A DNA stretch of 64,000 bases from an uncultured bacterium (GCA_937905825.1 CALCXM010000055.1:1-64000), one strand, 5' to 3'; positions 43,158 to 52,499 are shown, counted from the first letter of the stretch. The notes: a model not told the origin generated them from the letters alone. A program made the numbers and translations.

Positions 43158-43787
43158 CTACTTCTTCGGAGTCGGTTGCAGCGGGGGCAATTGTTTGTGG
43201 CGCTTGCGCGGTGGGGCGTCCTTGGGCACATCGGTGGGAGTCGGTACGGGGACGTGCAGTTGGATACCAGCGGTACCTTCCTGCACGCCTACCGAGTCGC
43301 CGTGAGCCGGAAACGCGTCCGTCATGGCAAGCAGCAAAGGGGGCAAGAGACTCCCGGCGGGAGTCGCGATGCTGAGGGGCGCGCCCTCGGTGGTCTGGGT
43401 CAACACGTGACCGCAGTTCAATGCCCAAAGCTGACCGCTTGAGAGCGGCATGAAGTCGCCTAGGAAGAAGAGTCCGGTGTTTCTCCAAACGCCATCGGCG
43501 ATGGAGAGCATCTCGATTTGCAAAGCCTGCAGAGTTCCGCGCGGGAACTCTTCGGTGTAGATGGCGCCCGAGGGCAGCCAGAACGTGCTTTGGGTTCCGT
43601 GATGGGGATCCGAGACGATCATGAGGACCTCAGCTTCAGCGAAGCTGCGCGCCGTGAAGCGCGTCTCCTCCAACTGCAAAGCGACGCTGAGTTCTTGGCG
43701 GACTTGCTGTGGCAGTTCCTTCAAGCTCAGCGTGTCCTGCGGTGCCAGGGCGATTCCGAAGCTGGCGAGGAGAGTTGCGGTGATCAT
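43158..43787 (-). CDS. Exported protein of unknown function
   Basis: About 209 aa with a short signal peptide (TATLLASFGIALAPQ). The body is mainly beta and ends in a Pro/Lys-rich tail (VPVPTPTDVPKDAPPRKR). HGTQSTFWLPSGAIYTEEF and LFFLGDFMPLSSGQLWAL are the most structured stretches. No family is recognised. ATG at 43787 is chosen because it starts the signal peptide; the frame is open to 43901. Confidence 0.6.
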   Translation of the reverse strand: MITATLLASFGIALAPQDTLSLKELPQQVRQELSVALQLEETRFTARSFAEAEVLMIVSDPHHGTQSTFWLPSGAIYTEEFPRGTLQALQIEMLSIADGVWRNTGLFFLGDFMPLSSGQLWALNCGHVLTQTTEGAPLSIATPAGSLLPPLLLAMTDAFPAHGDSVGVQEGTAGIQLHVPVPTPTDVPKDAPPRKRHKQLPPLQPTPKK

Positions 43788-43951
43788 GGTCTTCGTTCCT
43801 GAGTGGTCCCGGAGGCGGAGCGCTCCCGGGCTGACCTTGGTATCGGACGGACCCCCTGGGTGCTTGAGCGCCTGCTTGCGCCCCGGGAAAACTTTTCCCA
43901 ATCGCTGTCCTGGGCGTCCCAGGGATGGGTTTGGGGCCCTATGATCTGGCC

Positions 43952-44491
43952 ATGAGGAAAGAAGTGATTCTGCAGTCAGCGCGCTTTGACCCGAAACTCA
44001 AGGCGTATTGGATGGCGGGGGCCCAGCTCGGCTTGCTCTTCACCGTCTTCGGCATTCCGCTGATGCCCATTTGGTACTTCTTGGGTTGGAGCATCTACAA
44101 CCGCTCCTTTGATGCCATGAGTTTTGAGCTCACGGAGCGCTCTCTGAACATCCGCAAGGGGTTCATCTTCCGAGTGGAGAAGAGCATTCCCCTGGACAAG
44201 ATTCAGGACGTTGGCATGAAGGAAGGTCCCTTGCTGCGGCGGCTTGGGCTGAGTTCCCTGATGGTTGAAACCGCGGGACAGAGCAACCCTCAAGGGGTTT
44301 CGGACGCAATGCTCTCGGGAGTGATCGATGCGCCCGCATTCCGGGATGCGATCCTCGATCAACGGGATCGCGTGGTGGCGACCGGAGCCGGGGCCGTGCC
44401 AGCCCGCGACGGCGAATCAGACGAGAACGTGCTTGGCGAGATTCGCGACAGCCTGCTACGTATCGAAGGTTTGTTGAAGAAGGAAAGCTAA
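43952..44491 (+). CDS. Bacterial PH-domain (DUF304/YdbS-like) membrane protein
   Basis: About 179 aa. One long hydrophobic hairpin (AQLGLLFTVFGIPLMPIWYF) is followed by a bacterial PH domain: FELTERSLNIRKGFIFRVEKSIPLDKIQD is the signature, read in pieces as SLNIRKGFIFR and SIPLDKIQDVG. The C-terminus has a short helical segment (GEIRDSLLRIEGLLKK). Family members sit in the membrane and are of mostly unknown function. It converges on the CHAT gene, 85 bases away. Confidence 0.8.
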   Translation: MRKEVILQSARFDPKLKAYWMAGAQLGLLFTVFGIPLMPIWYFLGWSIYNRSFDAMSFELTERSLNIRKGFIFRVEKSIPLDKIQDVGMKEGPLLRRLGLSSLMVETAGQSNPQGVSDAMLSGVIDAPAFRDAILDQRDRVVATGAGAVPARDGESDENVLGEIRDSLLRIEGLLKKES

Positions 44492-44576
44492 CTCCACTTC
44501 AGTCAGGCCCTATTGAGGGGCCGCGCCAGGACCGGGGTCGTTGTCGACAACGAGGGCCTTCCCGTTGAAGCTCGCG

Positions 44577-47129
44577 CTACTCGCGCCCGATGGCGCGGAA
44601 GGCTGCCCAGTCCACCGCGGCAACTCCAGCCTTGGCGAGTGTTCGACGAGCGTGCTGAGCAGCGACTGCGGGAGTGTTCCCACTGCGCAGGGAGTCGTGA
44701 TAGGCGATCGAGAAACGGGAGGCGATGTCGTCTCGAATCGGCCAGAGGGTCACGAGCAAGTTGCGCGTTCCGCCGTCGAGGAAGGCGCGCGCCATTCCTT
44801 GCAAACCGCGTCCGTCGAGATGCCTGCCGCCGGCGCTGGCGCAAGTCGCGAGAACGACCAAGTCGGAGTTGGTCTGTTGCTGCGCGATGGTCGTCGCGCA
44901 TAAGACTTCTCCCCAGGAGAGCTCCAAGCCCTGGGCGGAGAAACGCGGCGACGAGCAATCATCCGAGGGGGCGAGGTGCGTTGCGATGTGCAGGGATTGA
45001 CCCGCGCTGAGCGCTTCCAAGACCGCTTGGCTCGTCATGTCGGGCCCGCTGATGCGCTTTCGAAAACTGTGCGCGCCTTCCAAGAGCGACAACTCCAAGC
45101 CCGCGCCCGGCAAGCGTTGCTGGCCGTCTGCGTTGACTGGATCTCCGATGAGCGACCATTCGCGGGCGTCGGGCTTGCGTTGCCCGGGCCGCTTGCTTGG
45201 AAGCTCCGGCAGGGCGATGAGAACGATGGAATCGTCAAGCACTCCCGCTTCGTAAGGCAAGGCCTCGAAAGGTAGCAGCTCGAGCTCTCCATGGGGCAGC
45301 AGCAACAGCCGGGGCTGCTCTCCTTCTTGAGCCTTGATCGCGGCGCGCAATGAAGGGGGCAGAAGTGCACCGAGCAACTCCTTGCCGAGCTGCGTGTGAC
45401 GCTCGGTCGCTTGGCGAATGAGTGCCTCCCGATAGCGTTGGGTCGCGCGGTTCAAATCTCTGCGTGGCAAGTCGATCCCGAAGGCAGTCGCCACTCCCTG
45501 TGGCGTGATGTGCAGCGCTAAGGCATCGTTTGCTCCCGAGATCCACGTGACCAAACCGAGGTCGTAGTGGCATGCCCAGGCGAGCAAGTCGTCGGATGTG
45601 AGGGAGTCCTGCCCAGCGTTGCTACCAAGCTGATCCGCGCGCGCCGCCTTGCGCCAACGGAAGCCGTGGGCGCGCTCGATCAGAACCGCTGCTTCCAGGA
45701 CTCGATCCAGTTGGCAAAGGGCCTTGGCTTCCAAGACGACCGCGTGCATGCCGAGCCACTCACCGAGGACCGTCGCACCGCTGCCAGCCGTCGGCCGGGC
45801 TTCGTCCATGCGCGCTTCCCAACTTTCCGCAAGGGCGCGAGCGCGTCCCAAGGCTTCGAGGGCGAGGGCGGGATCGCCGGCCATCAAGTGCGCTTCGCCA
45901 AGGAGAACTTCCGCGCGACTGCGTCCCCGTTGGCTGAAGCTTGCGATGGCGGCGCGTGTGCCTTGCAGTCGATAGATGACCGCGGAGGGTTTGTCGCGAG
46001 CGAGGTCCAAGGTGGAGCGCAGCAAGATCCAATCCTCGTCCTCCTCCATCCCATTCTTCTCCAAGGAGTTGAACAGGCTGAGGGCTCCGTCGAGGTCGCC
46101 CATGCGCAATCGGACGCTGGTCAGGATCTGTCGCCAGACGCGCAGGTCGTCGGGGTCCTCGGGCCGGTGGCGGATCAGAAATTCCGCGGCTTGTTCAGGC
46201 CGGTCGCGATGCAACCACAACATGGCGTGTTCCCGGGCGAGCTCCCACGACTCTTCCGGGGAGCGCAGACGGGCGAGCTCGTTCAAACGCGTTTCAAGCT
46301 CCGGTTGGTCCCCAGCGCTGCGGGCCATGTGAATCAGTGCCACCAGGGCGTCCACTTCATACTCTTCCCGGCGGCAATCCCTGGCCATTCGCAAGCATTG
46401 CTCGAATAGCTCCCGTGCGCGGGCTTCCTGGGCTTCGAGCACCGCAAGCCGCCCGAGTTGCAAGAGCGGTCGCAACTTGGGGGTCTGCATGCCCGCGCGA
46501 TCGAAGAGCGCGATGGCCTCGAGGGCCTCTCGTTTGGCGCGCAGGCAGCGAGCCTCGTATTCCTCGTCGGAGGTCACCTCGCGTCGGCTCGCGGCGGACC
46601 AATCCACGCGGATCTCCGATGCCAAGGCCAAGGCGTTGCCCGCCGCGCTAAACTCCGGAGCGGGCAGGGTGCGTGCCACAAAGCTCTCGATGTCAGCGAG
46701 TAGGGCGGGACGTTCCGCTTGCCAATCGAGCGCATTGCGAGCTTCCGCGCGGTTGTGAAATCCGTCGACCTCTTCGTGGGCGGCGAGACCCTGTATGCGA
46801 TCCGCGGGCCGCAGGACCTTGTAGTACTCGATCACGCGCAGGGCATCCCGCCGACCATGTTGTTCGGCCATGCGTTGCGCGATGAGTTCAAGCTCCGTTC
46901 GGTTGGAGCCGTCCCCAGAACAGAACTCGGCGAGTTGTTGACCGAACTCTAGGTAGTCGCGCTCGTAGCTAAGCGCATCCGATTGCGAAGCGGGTGGGGG
47001 AGTTGCGAGCTCCTTCGAATGGGCCGCGCTGGCACGACTGACGGACCCGGGCCCCAAGGATGGAATGGCTCCAATTGCATAGAGCAACAGGGCACCGCAG
47101 ACGGTGCCTACGAGCCAACGGCTGCTCAC
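44577..47129 (-). CDS. Membrane-anchored TPR-CHAT protease
   Basis: An 850-aa protein with an N-terminal membrane anchor (VGTVCGALLLYAIGAIPSLG), a long TPR-like helical array (residues about 200-510; for example ALEAIALFDRAGMQT and QLGRLAVLEAQEARARELFE) and a C-terminal CHAT domain, a caspase-like cysteine peptidase fold. The dyad is intact: His718 in SLHIATHLAP and Cys763 in VVLATCASAGG. LWPIRDDIASRF near the end is typical of CHAT. GTG start lies directly after the stop of the zinc anti-sigma gene, so it is third in an ECF sigma operon. Inferred role: proteolytic control of the anti-sigma or sigma, or of another membrane target. Confidence 0.88.
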   Translation of the reverse strand: MSSRWLVGTVCGALLLYAIGAIPSLGPGSVSRASAAHSKELATPPPASQSDALSYERDYLEFGQQLAEFCSGDGSNRTELELIAQRMAEQHGRRDALRVIEYYKVLRPADRIQGLAAHEEVDGFHNRAEARNALDWQAERPALLADIESFVARTLPAPEFSAAGNALALASEIRVDWSAASRREVTSDEEYEARCLRAKREALEAIALFDRAGMQTPKLRPLLQLGRLAVLEAQEARARELFEQCLRMARDCRREEYEVDALVALIHMARSAGDQPELETRLNELARLRSPEESWELAREHAMLWLHRDRPEQAAEFLIRHRPEDPDDLRVWRQILTSVRLRMGDLDGALSLFNSLEKNGMEEDEDWILLRSTLDLARDKPSAVIYRLQGTRAAIASFSQRGRSRAEVLLGEAHLMAGDPALALEALGRARALAESWEARMDEARPTAGSGATVLGEWLGMHAVVLEAKALCQLDRVLEAAVLIERAHGFRWRKAARADQLGSNAGQDSLTSDDLLAWACHYDLGLVTWISGANDALALHITPQGVATAFGIDLPRRDLNRATQRYREALIRQATERHTQLGKELLGALLPPSLRAAIKAQEGEQPRLLLLPHGELELLPFEALPYEAGVLDDSIVLIALPELPSKRPGQRKPDAREWSLIGDPVNADGQQRLPGAGLELSLLEGAHSFRKRISGPDMTSQAVLEALSAGQSLHIATHLAPSDDCSSPRFSAQGLELSWGEVLCATTIAQQQTNSDLVVLATCASAGGRHLDGRGLQGMARAFLDGGTRNLLVTLWPIRDDIASRFSIAYHDSLRSGNTPAVAAQHARRTLAKAGVAAVDWAAFRAIGRE

Positions 47130-48179
47130 TTATCGACCGGGGCCGCGGAGATATTCGTCCCGCGCGGCGCTCTCGGGCAGGGAACGGGCCAGGCGACGGG
47201 CATCGCTTTGGAGTCCCTGCTGCTCGAGACGCTTTATCAACTGAAGCTTCGCCTTGGAGTCCTTTGAGTTGAGAACTCGCTCCAACTCCTTGCACAGTTC
47301 TGGCTGCTCGATCACTTCGAACTCGGCGCTACCCAGTTCGGTCTCCAACCCACGCACTGTGGCGAACGCGCGCCAACTGTAGAGGCCGGCACTTAGTTGC
47401 GGTCCCGCAAGCTGCGCAGTCGCGCCGCCGACGCTCGCCAAGCTCGCGCCGCGCTCGAAGGCACCGGGGCCGTGCGCGTAGATTTCGATGCGATAGGAAT
47501 CGGCCTGCGCTGCCCTCGGCAACTCGTAAGCAATTTCGGCACCCTTGGGCGCCGCGAGTAGCTTGCCTCGGGGGAACAGCATGCGTTGCTGCTCGCCACC
47601 CCGTAGCAGGGCGTGGCTGGGGAAGGTCTCCGCAGGGGTCCAGATCGAGAGCCCTCGCAAGGCGGGGATCAACACGAGACCCGCCAGGCCAGCGGCCGCT
47701 AGCAGCGGGGGCCAGGAGGGTCGTGGTCCGAGCGGGCGCAATCCGACCCGCGGGATCTCGGGCGCGAACTCATCGGGAGTGGACTCGTCGGAAGTTCCCA
47801 AGATCAGAGGCGAGGGCGGCCGGCCCGCAAGGCTAGCGATCAAGCCCGCGCACTCTGCACAGTGTTCCAGGTGGCTTTCGATGCCTTCGTTGGAGGCCGC
47901 AGTCCTGGCGAAGTCGAACAGCTCTTCGGCCGGGGGGCAGGGGCTCGGGTCTTGAGCTTGGTCAAAGGGACCGCCCGCGCTGGCTTTCAGCAATCCGCCC
48001 GCCTCCATCCATTCCTCTATGCGTCGCAGGGCGGCCAGCTTGGTGGCGCTCTCCGGATGACTGGCCAGGCGCGCCAGCGAATCTTCATCCAGCTCTTCCC
48101 AGTGCTCGAGCGCCTCGTTCAGGTCGTTGGGTGTGGCTTGGCTCAAGGGAGGCAAGGACCTAGTTTTGGAGGGGTTCAT
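47130..48179 (-). CDS. Zinc-binding (ZAS) transmembrane anti-sigma factor
   Basis: A 349-aa protein. Cys81, His103, Cys107 and Cys110 (HLEHCAEC) give the H-x3-C-x2-C zinc anti-sigma signature with its upstream Cys. A membrane helix follows at about 156-178 (PPLLAAAGLAGLVLIPAL), after which about 110 residues form a beta-rich extracytoplasmic domain (AYELPRAAQADSYRIEIY, GLYSWRAFATVRG) and a C-terminal helical region. It lies between the ECF sigma gene (53 bases upstream) and the CHAT protease gene (0 bases downstream). It should hold the sigma factor at the membrane until a signal or cleavage releases it; that is established for ZAS proteins and inferred here. Confidence 0.85.
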   Translation of the reverse strand: MNPSKTRSLPPLSQATPNDLNEALEHWEELDEDSLARLASHPESATKLAALRRIEEWMEAGGLLKASAGGPFDQAQDPSPCPPAEELFDFARTAASNEGIESHLEHCAECAGLIASLAGRPPSPLILGTSDESTPDEFAPEIPRVGLRPLGPRPSWPPLLAAAGLAGLVLIPALRGLSIWTPAETFPSHALLRGGEQQRMLFPRGKLLAAPKGAEIAYELPRAAQADSYRIEIYAHGPGAFERGASLASVGGATAQLAGPQLSAGLYSWRAFATVRGLETELGSAEFEVIEQPELCKELERVLNSKDSKAKLQLIKRLEQQGLQSDARRLARSLPESAARDEYLRGPGR

Positions 48180-48232
48180 GGGAATGGATCAGTTGAATGG
48201 CCTGTTGTCCGAAAGCAGTGGGGGTTTCCGGG

Positions 48233-48859
48233 TCAGTTCACTGGAGTTTTTTCGAGGGAGTTTGGCTCCAAGTAACCTTCTGTTTCCGCGAGCTTCTCGA
48301 GCGAGAAGTCGTTTAGCAAAACGCGGCGCAGGGCAGTAGATGCCCGTTTGAGCCTGTATTTGCACTGTTCATGGGAGATGCCTAGGTGTCCGGAAATCTC
48401 GCCCAAGGTCTGCCCTTGCACGAAGCGCAGGTTCAAGAGACTGCGCTGCTCACCTTCGAGTCGCACCAGCGCGCGGCGCACGAGTCCACCGACTTCTTCC
48501 GTGCCAGCTCGCGTGTCAGGGCCGGGGGCCGGGTCCGGCCGTTCCGGGTAGGACTCCGCGGGGGCGGATGTTCTGAGATGGCGGAGGCGGCTCCTGCGAC
48601 GTTTGATGTCGACGCAGCGGCACCAGGCGACCCGGTAGAGCCAGGTCCCCAGGGAGGCTTTGCTCGGGTCGAAGCGATCGGCGTCCAAGCGCTCGAATAT
48701 ATAGAGGACAAGCTCCTGGTACAGGTCGTCCCGGGCGGAGTTGTCCCGCTCGAAGTGACCAATGCAGTGAAAGAGGAGTGAGCGGTACGTTTTAAGGAAC
48801 GTGGCCACCACGGCCTCGTCCCGCGCTCGCATGCCTGTCACCAGTGTTGTCTCGTTCAT
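48233..48859 (-). CDS. ECF RNA polymerase sigma factor
   Basis: A 208-aa sigma-70 family protein. Region 2 covers about 25-90, with RDDLYQELVLYIFERLD and LGTWLYRVAWCRCVDIKRRR. A Pro-rich linker follows (YPERPDPAPGPD). Region 4 covers about 130-180: LVRLEGEQRSLLNLRFVQ, then TLGEISGHLGISHEQCKYRL as the helix-turn-helix. Its ATG overlaps the stop of a 52-codon upstream ORF (ATGA), and the next gene encodes a zinc anti-sigma, so this is the effector of a sigma/anti-sigma/CHAT cassette. Self-regulation of the operon promoter is typical for ECF factors but not shown. Confidence 0.92.
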   Translation of the reverse strand: MNETTLVTGMRARDEAVVATFLKTYRSLLFHCIGHFERDNSARDDLYQELVLYIFERLDADRFDPSKASLGTWLYRVAWCRCVDIKRRRSRLRHLRTSAPAESYPERPDPAPGPDTRAGTEEVGGLVRRALVRLEGEQRSLLNLRFVQGQTLGEISGHLGISHEQCKYRLKRASTALRRVLLNDFSLEKLAETEGYLEPNSLEKTPVN

Positions 48860-49014
48860 TTGGCTCGGTGCTCGGCACCTAGGACATGCGGAATACGGCT
48901 TTTGAGGGCCCGTTTCAACGCTGCTCCGTCTCTGATGACAAACGGGGTCCGAATTCGCCCGGTTCTGAGGGGGTTAAATCCGCTTTTCGGGAAGACCGGC
49001 GGAAGCTCAGCCAT
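48856..49014 (-). CDS. 52-aa basic ORF coupled to the ECF sigma gene
   Basis: A short ORF with a strong AAAGGGGG ribosome binding site six bases before its ATG. The product is Arg/Lys-rich with no hydrophobic segment (from MAELPPVFPKSGF to HVLGAEHRAK). Its stop overlaps the sigma ATG by four bases, while the sigma gene has no comparable site of its own, so this ORF probably feeds ribosomes to it. It could be a leader peptide or a small sigma-interacting protein. The remaining 265 bases to the thiolase gene hold no other gene and should contain both divergent promoters. Confidence 0.55.
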   Translation of the reverse strand: MAELPPVFPKSGFNPLRTGRIRTPFVIRDGAALKRALKSRIPHVLGAEHRAK

Positions 49015-49278
49015 AGTAAGCCCCCTTTTAAAGCGAAGATTCTCGCAAAGCGAGTCAGACCCACACTGGAGAATTGGGGCCGGGAACCATAGAATTGTGG
49101 GCCAAAACGGCATCCAGGTCCGCTGGCCTCTGATCTTCGGAGGGGCTCTGACTCGCCCGCTTCCCAGCTCCCCGATCCTCCCGTCGTTTTTGATTCAGTT
49201 CAGTTCAACCCTCCATCCAAACGGCCATCCGGAGGGATCGGCCCCCAACGCCCCGGCCTGCTTGCCGGGAGGTTCACC

Positions 49279-50457
49279 GTGAGAGACGTCGTCATCGTCA
49301 GTGCCTGTCGCACCCCCATCGCCAAGTTCCAAGGTGGGCTTGCCAGCTTCCGTGCACCGGAGCTTGGCGGCTTTGCCATTTCGGAAGCCCTACGCCGGGC
49401 TGGTATCCAGGGAGACGCGGTGGATGAGGTCATCATGGGCAACGTGCTCTCCGCAGGTCTCGGTCAGAACCCCGCGCGCCAAGCGGCGCGCGCCGCTGGC
49501 ATTCCCGATGAGATCGGGAGCTTCACGATCAACAAAGTCTGCGGCAGTGGTTTGAAAGCGGTGATGCTGGCCGCCCAAGCCATTCGCGCCGGGGACGCGG
49601 AAGTTGTGGTAGCGGGCGGCATGGAGTCCATGTCGAACGCTCCCTATCTTCTGCCCGACGCTCGCAACGGTCAGCGCCTGGGCCACGGCAAGCTGCTCGA
49701 CTCGATGGTCAACGATGGCTTGTGGGACATCTACAACGATTTCCACATGGGCATCACCGGCGAGATGGTCGCGGACAAGTACGAGGTGAGCCGTGAAGAT
49801 CAGGACACCTTCGCCGCCGCTAGTCACAACAAGGCGGAGGCCGCCACCCAAGCGGGGCGCTTGAGCGACGAGAAGTTCACGATCAGCGTTCCCCAACGCA
49901 AGCAGGATCCAATCGAGTTCTCCGCCGACGAAGGCATTCGCGCTGGCATGACCGTGGATTCGATCTCCGGCATGCGCGCCGCTTTCAAGAAGGACGGCAG
50001 CGTGACCGCAGCCAACGCTTCTTCCATCAATGACGGCGCCGCGGCCCTGGTCGTGATGAGCGCGGAGAAGTGCAAGGCCCTGGGACTCACGCCCATGGCG
50101 CGCATCTCCGGTTACGCCACCGGTGGTTGCGCTCCCGAGTGGGTCATGATGGCTCCGGCCAAGTCGATCCCCGCTTGCGCCGCCAAGGCTGGCCTGGGCG
50201 CCGGCGACTTTGACCTGCACGAAATCAACGAGGCCTTCAGTGCCGCCGCAGTTGCGCTGACCCGCACCTTGGACCTGGACCCCGCGAAAATCAACGTGAA
50301 CGGGGGAGCGGTCGCGATCGGTCACCCGATTGGCGCTTCCGGCGCACGCATCCTGACGACCTTGCTGTACGCCATGCAGCAAAAGGACGCCAAAACCGGC
50401 ATGGCTTCCCTCTGCCTCGGTGGTGGAAACGCAGTGTCCCTAGCGGTGGAGATGTAG
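49279..50457 (+). CDS. Acetyl-CoA acetyltransferase (thiolase)
   Basis: A 392-aa thiolase with all catalytic residues: Cys88 in NKVCGSGLKAV (acyl acceptor), His349 in IGHPIGASGARI and Cys379 in ASLCLGGGNAV. It joins two acetyl-CoA into acetoacetyl-CoA or cleaves it back. GTG at 49279 has GGGAGG six bases upstream. First gene of a ten-gene cluster for C4 acyl-CoA metabolism; the next gene starts three bases after its stop, which fits biosynthesis or breakdown of 3-hydroxybutyryl-CoA. Confidence 0.95.
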   Translation: MRDVVIVSACRTPIAKFQGGLASFRAPELGGFAISEALRRAGIQGDAVDEVIMGNVLSAGLGQNPARQAARAAGIPDEIGSFTINKVCGSGLKAVMLAAQAIRAGDAEVVVAGGMESMSNAPYLLPDARNGQRLGHGKLLDSMVNDGLWDIYNDFHMGITGEMVADKYEVSREDQDTFAAASHNKAEAATQAGRLSDEKFTISVPQRKQDPIEFSADEGIRAGMTVDSISGMRAAFKKDGSVTAANASSINDGAAALVVMSAEKCKALGLTPMARISGYATGGCAPEWVMMAPAKSIPACAAKAGLGAGDFDLHEINEAFSAAAVALTRTLDLDPAKINVNGGAVAIGHPIGASGARILTTLLYAMQQKDAKTGMASLCLGGGNAVSLAVEM

Positions 50458-50460
50458 GCG

Positions 50461-51321
50461 ATGTCGAGCCCGTACTTTGAATCGGTTGGCGTGATTGGCG
50501 CTGGAACCATGGGCAACGGAATCGTGCAGGTCTTCGCCATGCACGGCACCCAAGTCACCATGATCGATAGCAACCCCGCTGCCCTCGAGCGCGGCCTGGG
50601 TGCCATCGAGAAGAGCCTTGGCCGCTTGGTCAAGAAGGAGAGCATCAGCGAAGACGAGGCCAAGACGGTCATGGGCCGCATCCACACGGGCACAGACATC
50701 AGCGACCTCAAGGATCAGAAGTTGGTCATCGAAGCGGTGGTGGAGCGCATGGATGTCAAAGCCGCCGTCTTCTCCAGGCTCGATGAGCACATGCCCGCGG
50801 ACACGATCCTCGCGACAAACACCTCTTCGATTTCCATCACGGAGATCGCGGCCACGACGAATCGCGCGGACAAGGTGATCGGCATGCATTTCATGAACCC
50901 CGTGCCGCTGATGAAGTTGGTCGAGGTGATCGAAGGCCACGCCACCAGCGCCGAGACCACGGCGACGGTTGTCGCCTGCTCCGAAGCGATCGGCAAGGTG
51001 CCCGTTGCCGCGCAGGACTACCCGGGCTTCGTTTCGAATCGCGTCCTGATGCCGATGATCAACGAGGCCGTCTACTGCTTGATGGAAGGCGTTGCCACGA
51101 AAGAGGGCATCGACACGGTCATGAAGCTCGGCATGGCCCACCCGATGGGGCCGCTCGCCCTGGCTGACCTAGTCGGCTTGGACGTCTGCCTCGACATCAT
51201 GAACGTGCTGCACGACGGCCTGGGTGATAGCAAATACCGCCCCTGTCCGTTGCTGCGGCGAATGGTTGCCGCCGGCCAGCTCGGCCGCAAGTCCGGCAAG
51301 GGTTTCTACGACTACGAGTGA
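50461..51321 (+). CDS. 3-Hydroxybutyryl-CoA dehydrogenase
   Basis: A 286-aa NAD(P)-dependent dehydrogenase. The Rossmann loop is [12 protein letters not shown] at the N-terminus. The catalytic His is in [17 protein letters not shown] and the C-terminal domain has [17 protein letters not shown] and the terminal GKGFYDYE. It interconverts acetoacetyl-CoA and 3-hydroxybutyryl-CoA, directly downstream of the thiolase product. No enoyl-CoA hydratase gene is present in the cluster, so the next step must be supplied from elsewhere. Confidence 0.95.
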   Translation: MSSPYFESVGVIGAGTMGNGIVQVFAMHGTQVTMIDSNPAALERGLGAIEKSLGRLVKKESISEDEAKTVMGRIHTGTDISDLKDQKLVIEAVVERMDVKAAVFSRLDEHMPADTILATNTSSISITEIAATTNRADKVIGMHFMNPVPLMKLVEVIEGHATSAETTATVVACSEAIGKVPVAAQDYPGFVSNRVLMPMINEAVYCLMEGVATKEGIDTVMKLGMAHPMGPLALADLVGLDVCLDIMNVLHDGLGDSKYRPCPLLRRMVAAGQLGRKSGKGFYDYE

Positions 51322-51346
51322 GCTCCTCCCAAGGACGCAAATCAAT

Positions 51347-52489
51347 ATGGATTTCCAACTGACTGAAGATCAGGCGATGGTTCGCGACATGGCTCGCGAT
51401 TTCGCCCAGAAAGAACTGGTTCCGCGCGCGCGCAAGCACGACGAGCAAGGCAGCATCGATCCCGAAGTGTTCGGCATACTGAAGGAGCTTGGCTTCTGGG
51501 GCTTCACTATTCCTGAAGAGCACGGAGGCGCAGGCCTCGGCAACTTGGAGCTCGCTCTGTTGCTCGAGGAACTGAACGCCGGCTGTGCCTCCACGGGTGT
51601 GACGGTCTCCGTTCACAACAGCTTGCTCGGCAGCCCGATTCGGCGCTTTGGCACCCAGGCCCAAATGGAGCAGTGGTTGCCGCAGCTAGCGACCGGCGAC
51701 CGCATCGGTTGTTACTGCTTGACGGAGCCCAACGCGGGTTCCGACGCTGGCGGATTGATCACGAGCGCCGTGCGCGACGGGGATGACTGGATTCTCAATG
51801 GAACCAAGATCTTCGTGACCAACGGTGCCTTCGCGGGCCTCGCGATCGTCTACGCACGGACCTCCACGGAACTCAAGGGTCCGAAAGGCATCTCGGCCTT
51901 CCTGGTCCCCATGGAAACTCCCGGCGTCTCCGTCGGCAAGGCCGAGAAGAAGACGGGCATCCGCGGTTCCTCGACCACGGAAGTCCTGCTCGAGAACGTG
52001 CGTTTGCCCGCCTCGGCCTTGCTAGGCGAAGAGAATCGCGGCTTCCCGATCGCTATGGACACCTTGGACGGCGGCCGCATCGGCATCGCTGCCCAAGCCA
52101 TTGGGATCGGTCGAGCTTGCCTCGAGGCCTCGATCAAGTACGCCAAGGACCGCGAGCAGTTCGGCAGCCCGATCGGCAACTTCCAGGCGATTCAGTGGAA
52201 GCTGGCGGACATGTCCACGCGACTGGACGCTGCGCGTCTCTTGGTGCACCGTGCCGCTCTGACCCGCGATGCGGGAGAGCGCGTCACGCCGCAGGCGGCT
52301 CAAGCCAAGCTGTTCGCTTCGACGGTCGCCAACTTCTGCGCGGACGAGTGCTTGCAGATTCACGGTGGCGCTGGTTACACGGACGACTTTGAAGTGGAAC
52401 GCCTCTTCCGCGATGCACGCATCACGGAGATCTACGAAGGCGCCACGGACATTCAACGCATCGTCATCGCGCGCAACCTGCTCGCCTGA
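51347..52489 (+). CDS. Short-chain acyl-CoA dehydrogenase (butyryl-CoA type)
   Basis: About 380 aa, standard length for the family. Blocks: GFWGFTIPEEHGGAGLGNL, YCLTEPNAGSDAGGL (FAD/substrate loop), FGSPIGNFQAIQWKLADM, LQIHGGAGYTDDFEVER and ITEIYEGATDIQRIVIAR, where Glu in YEGATD is the catalytic base of short- and medium-chain enzymes. It probably handles butyryl-CoA/crotonyl-CoA or isobutyryl-CoA. Start at 51347 gives the canonical MDFQLTEDQ opening. Confidence 0.93.
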   Translation: MDFQLTEDQAMVRDMARDFAQKELVPRARKHDEQGSIDPEVFGILKELGFWGFTIPEEHGGAGLGNLELALLLEELNAGCASTGVTVSVHNSLLGSPIRRFGTQAQMEQWLPQLATGDRIGCYCLTEPNAGSDAGGLITSAVRDGDDWILNGTKIFVTNGAFAGLAIVYARTSTELKGPKGISAFLVPMETPGVSVGKAEKKTGIRGSSTTEVLLENVRLPASALLGEENRGFPIAMDTLDGGRIGIAAQAIGIGRACLEASIKYAKDREQFGSPIGNFQAIQWKLADMSTRLDAARLLVHRAALTRDAGERVTPQAAQAKLFASTVANFCADECLQIHGGAGYTDDFEVERLFRDARITEIYEGATDIQRIVIARNLLA

Positions 52490-52499
52490 TTCAGAAAGG

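Noticed and set aside
44577..49014. A type III-E CRISPR (Craspase) locus around the TPR-CHAT gene
   Set aside because: No repeat-spacer array, no gRAMP/Cas7-11-like gene and no Cas1 or Cas2 occur in the window; only the protease-sigma logic is shared.
48860..49278. A cobalamin riboswitch before the B12 mutase operon
   Set aside because: I could not find the conserved B12-box core or a matching stem set in the sequence upstream of the thiolase gene.
48860..49282. A 140-codon plus-strand ORF running into the thiolase start
   Set aside because: The product is Pro/Ser-rich and unstructured, and the region is better explained as promoter plus the minus-strand 52-codon ORF.
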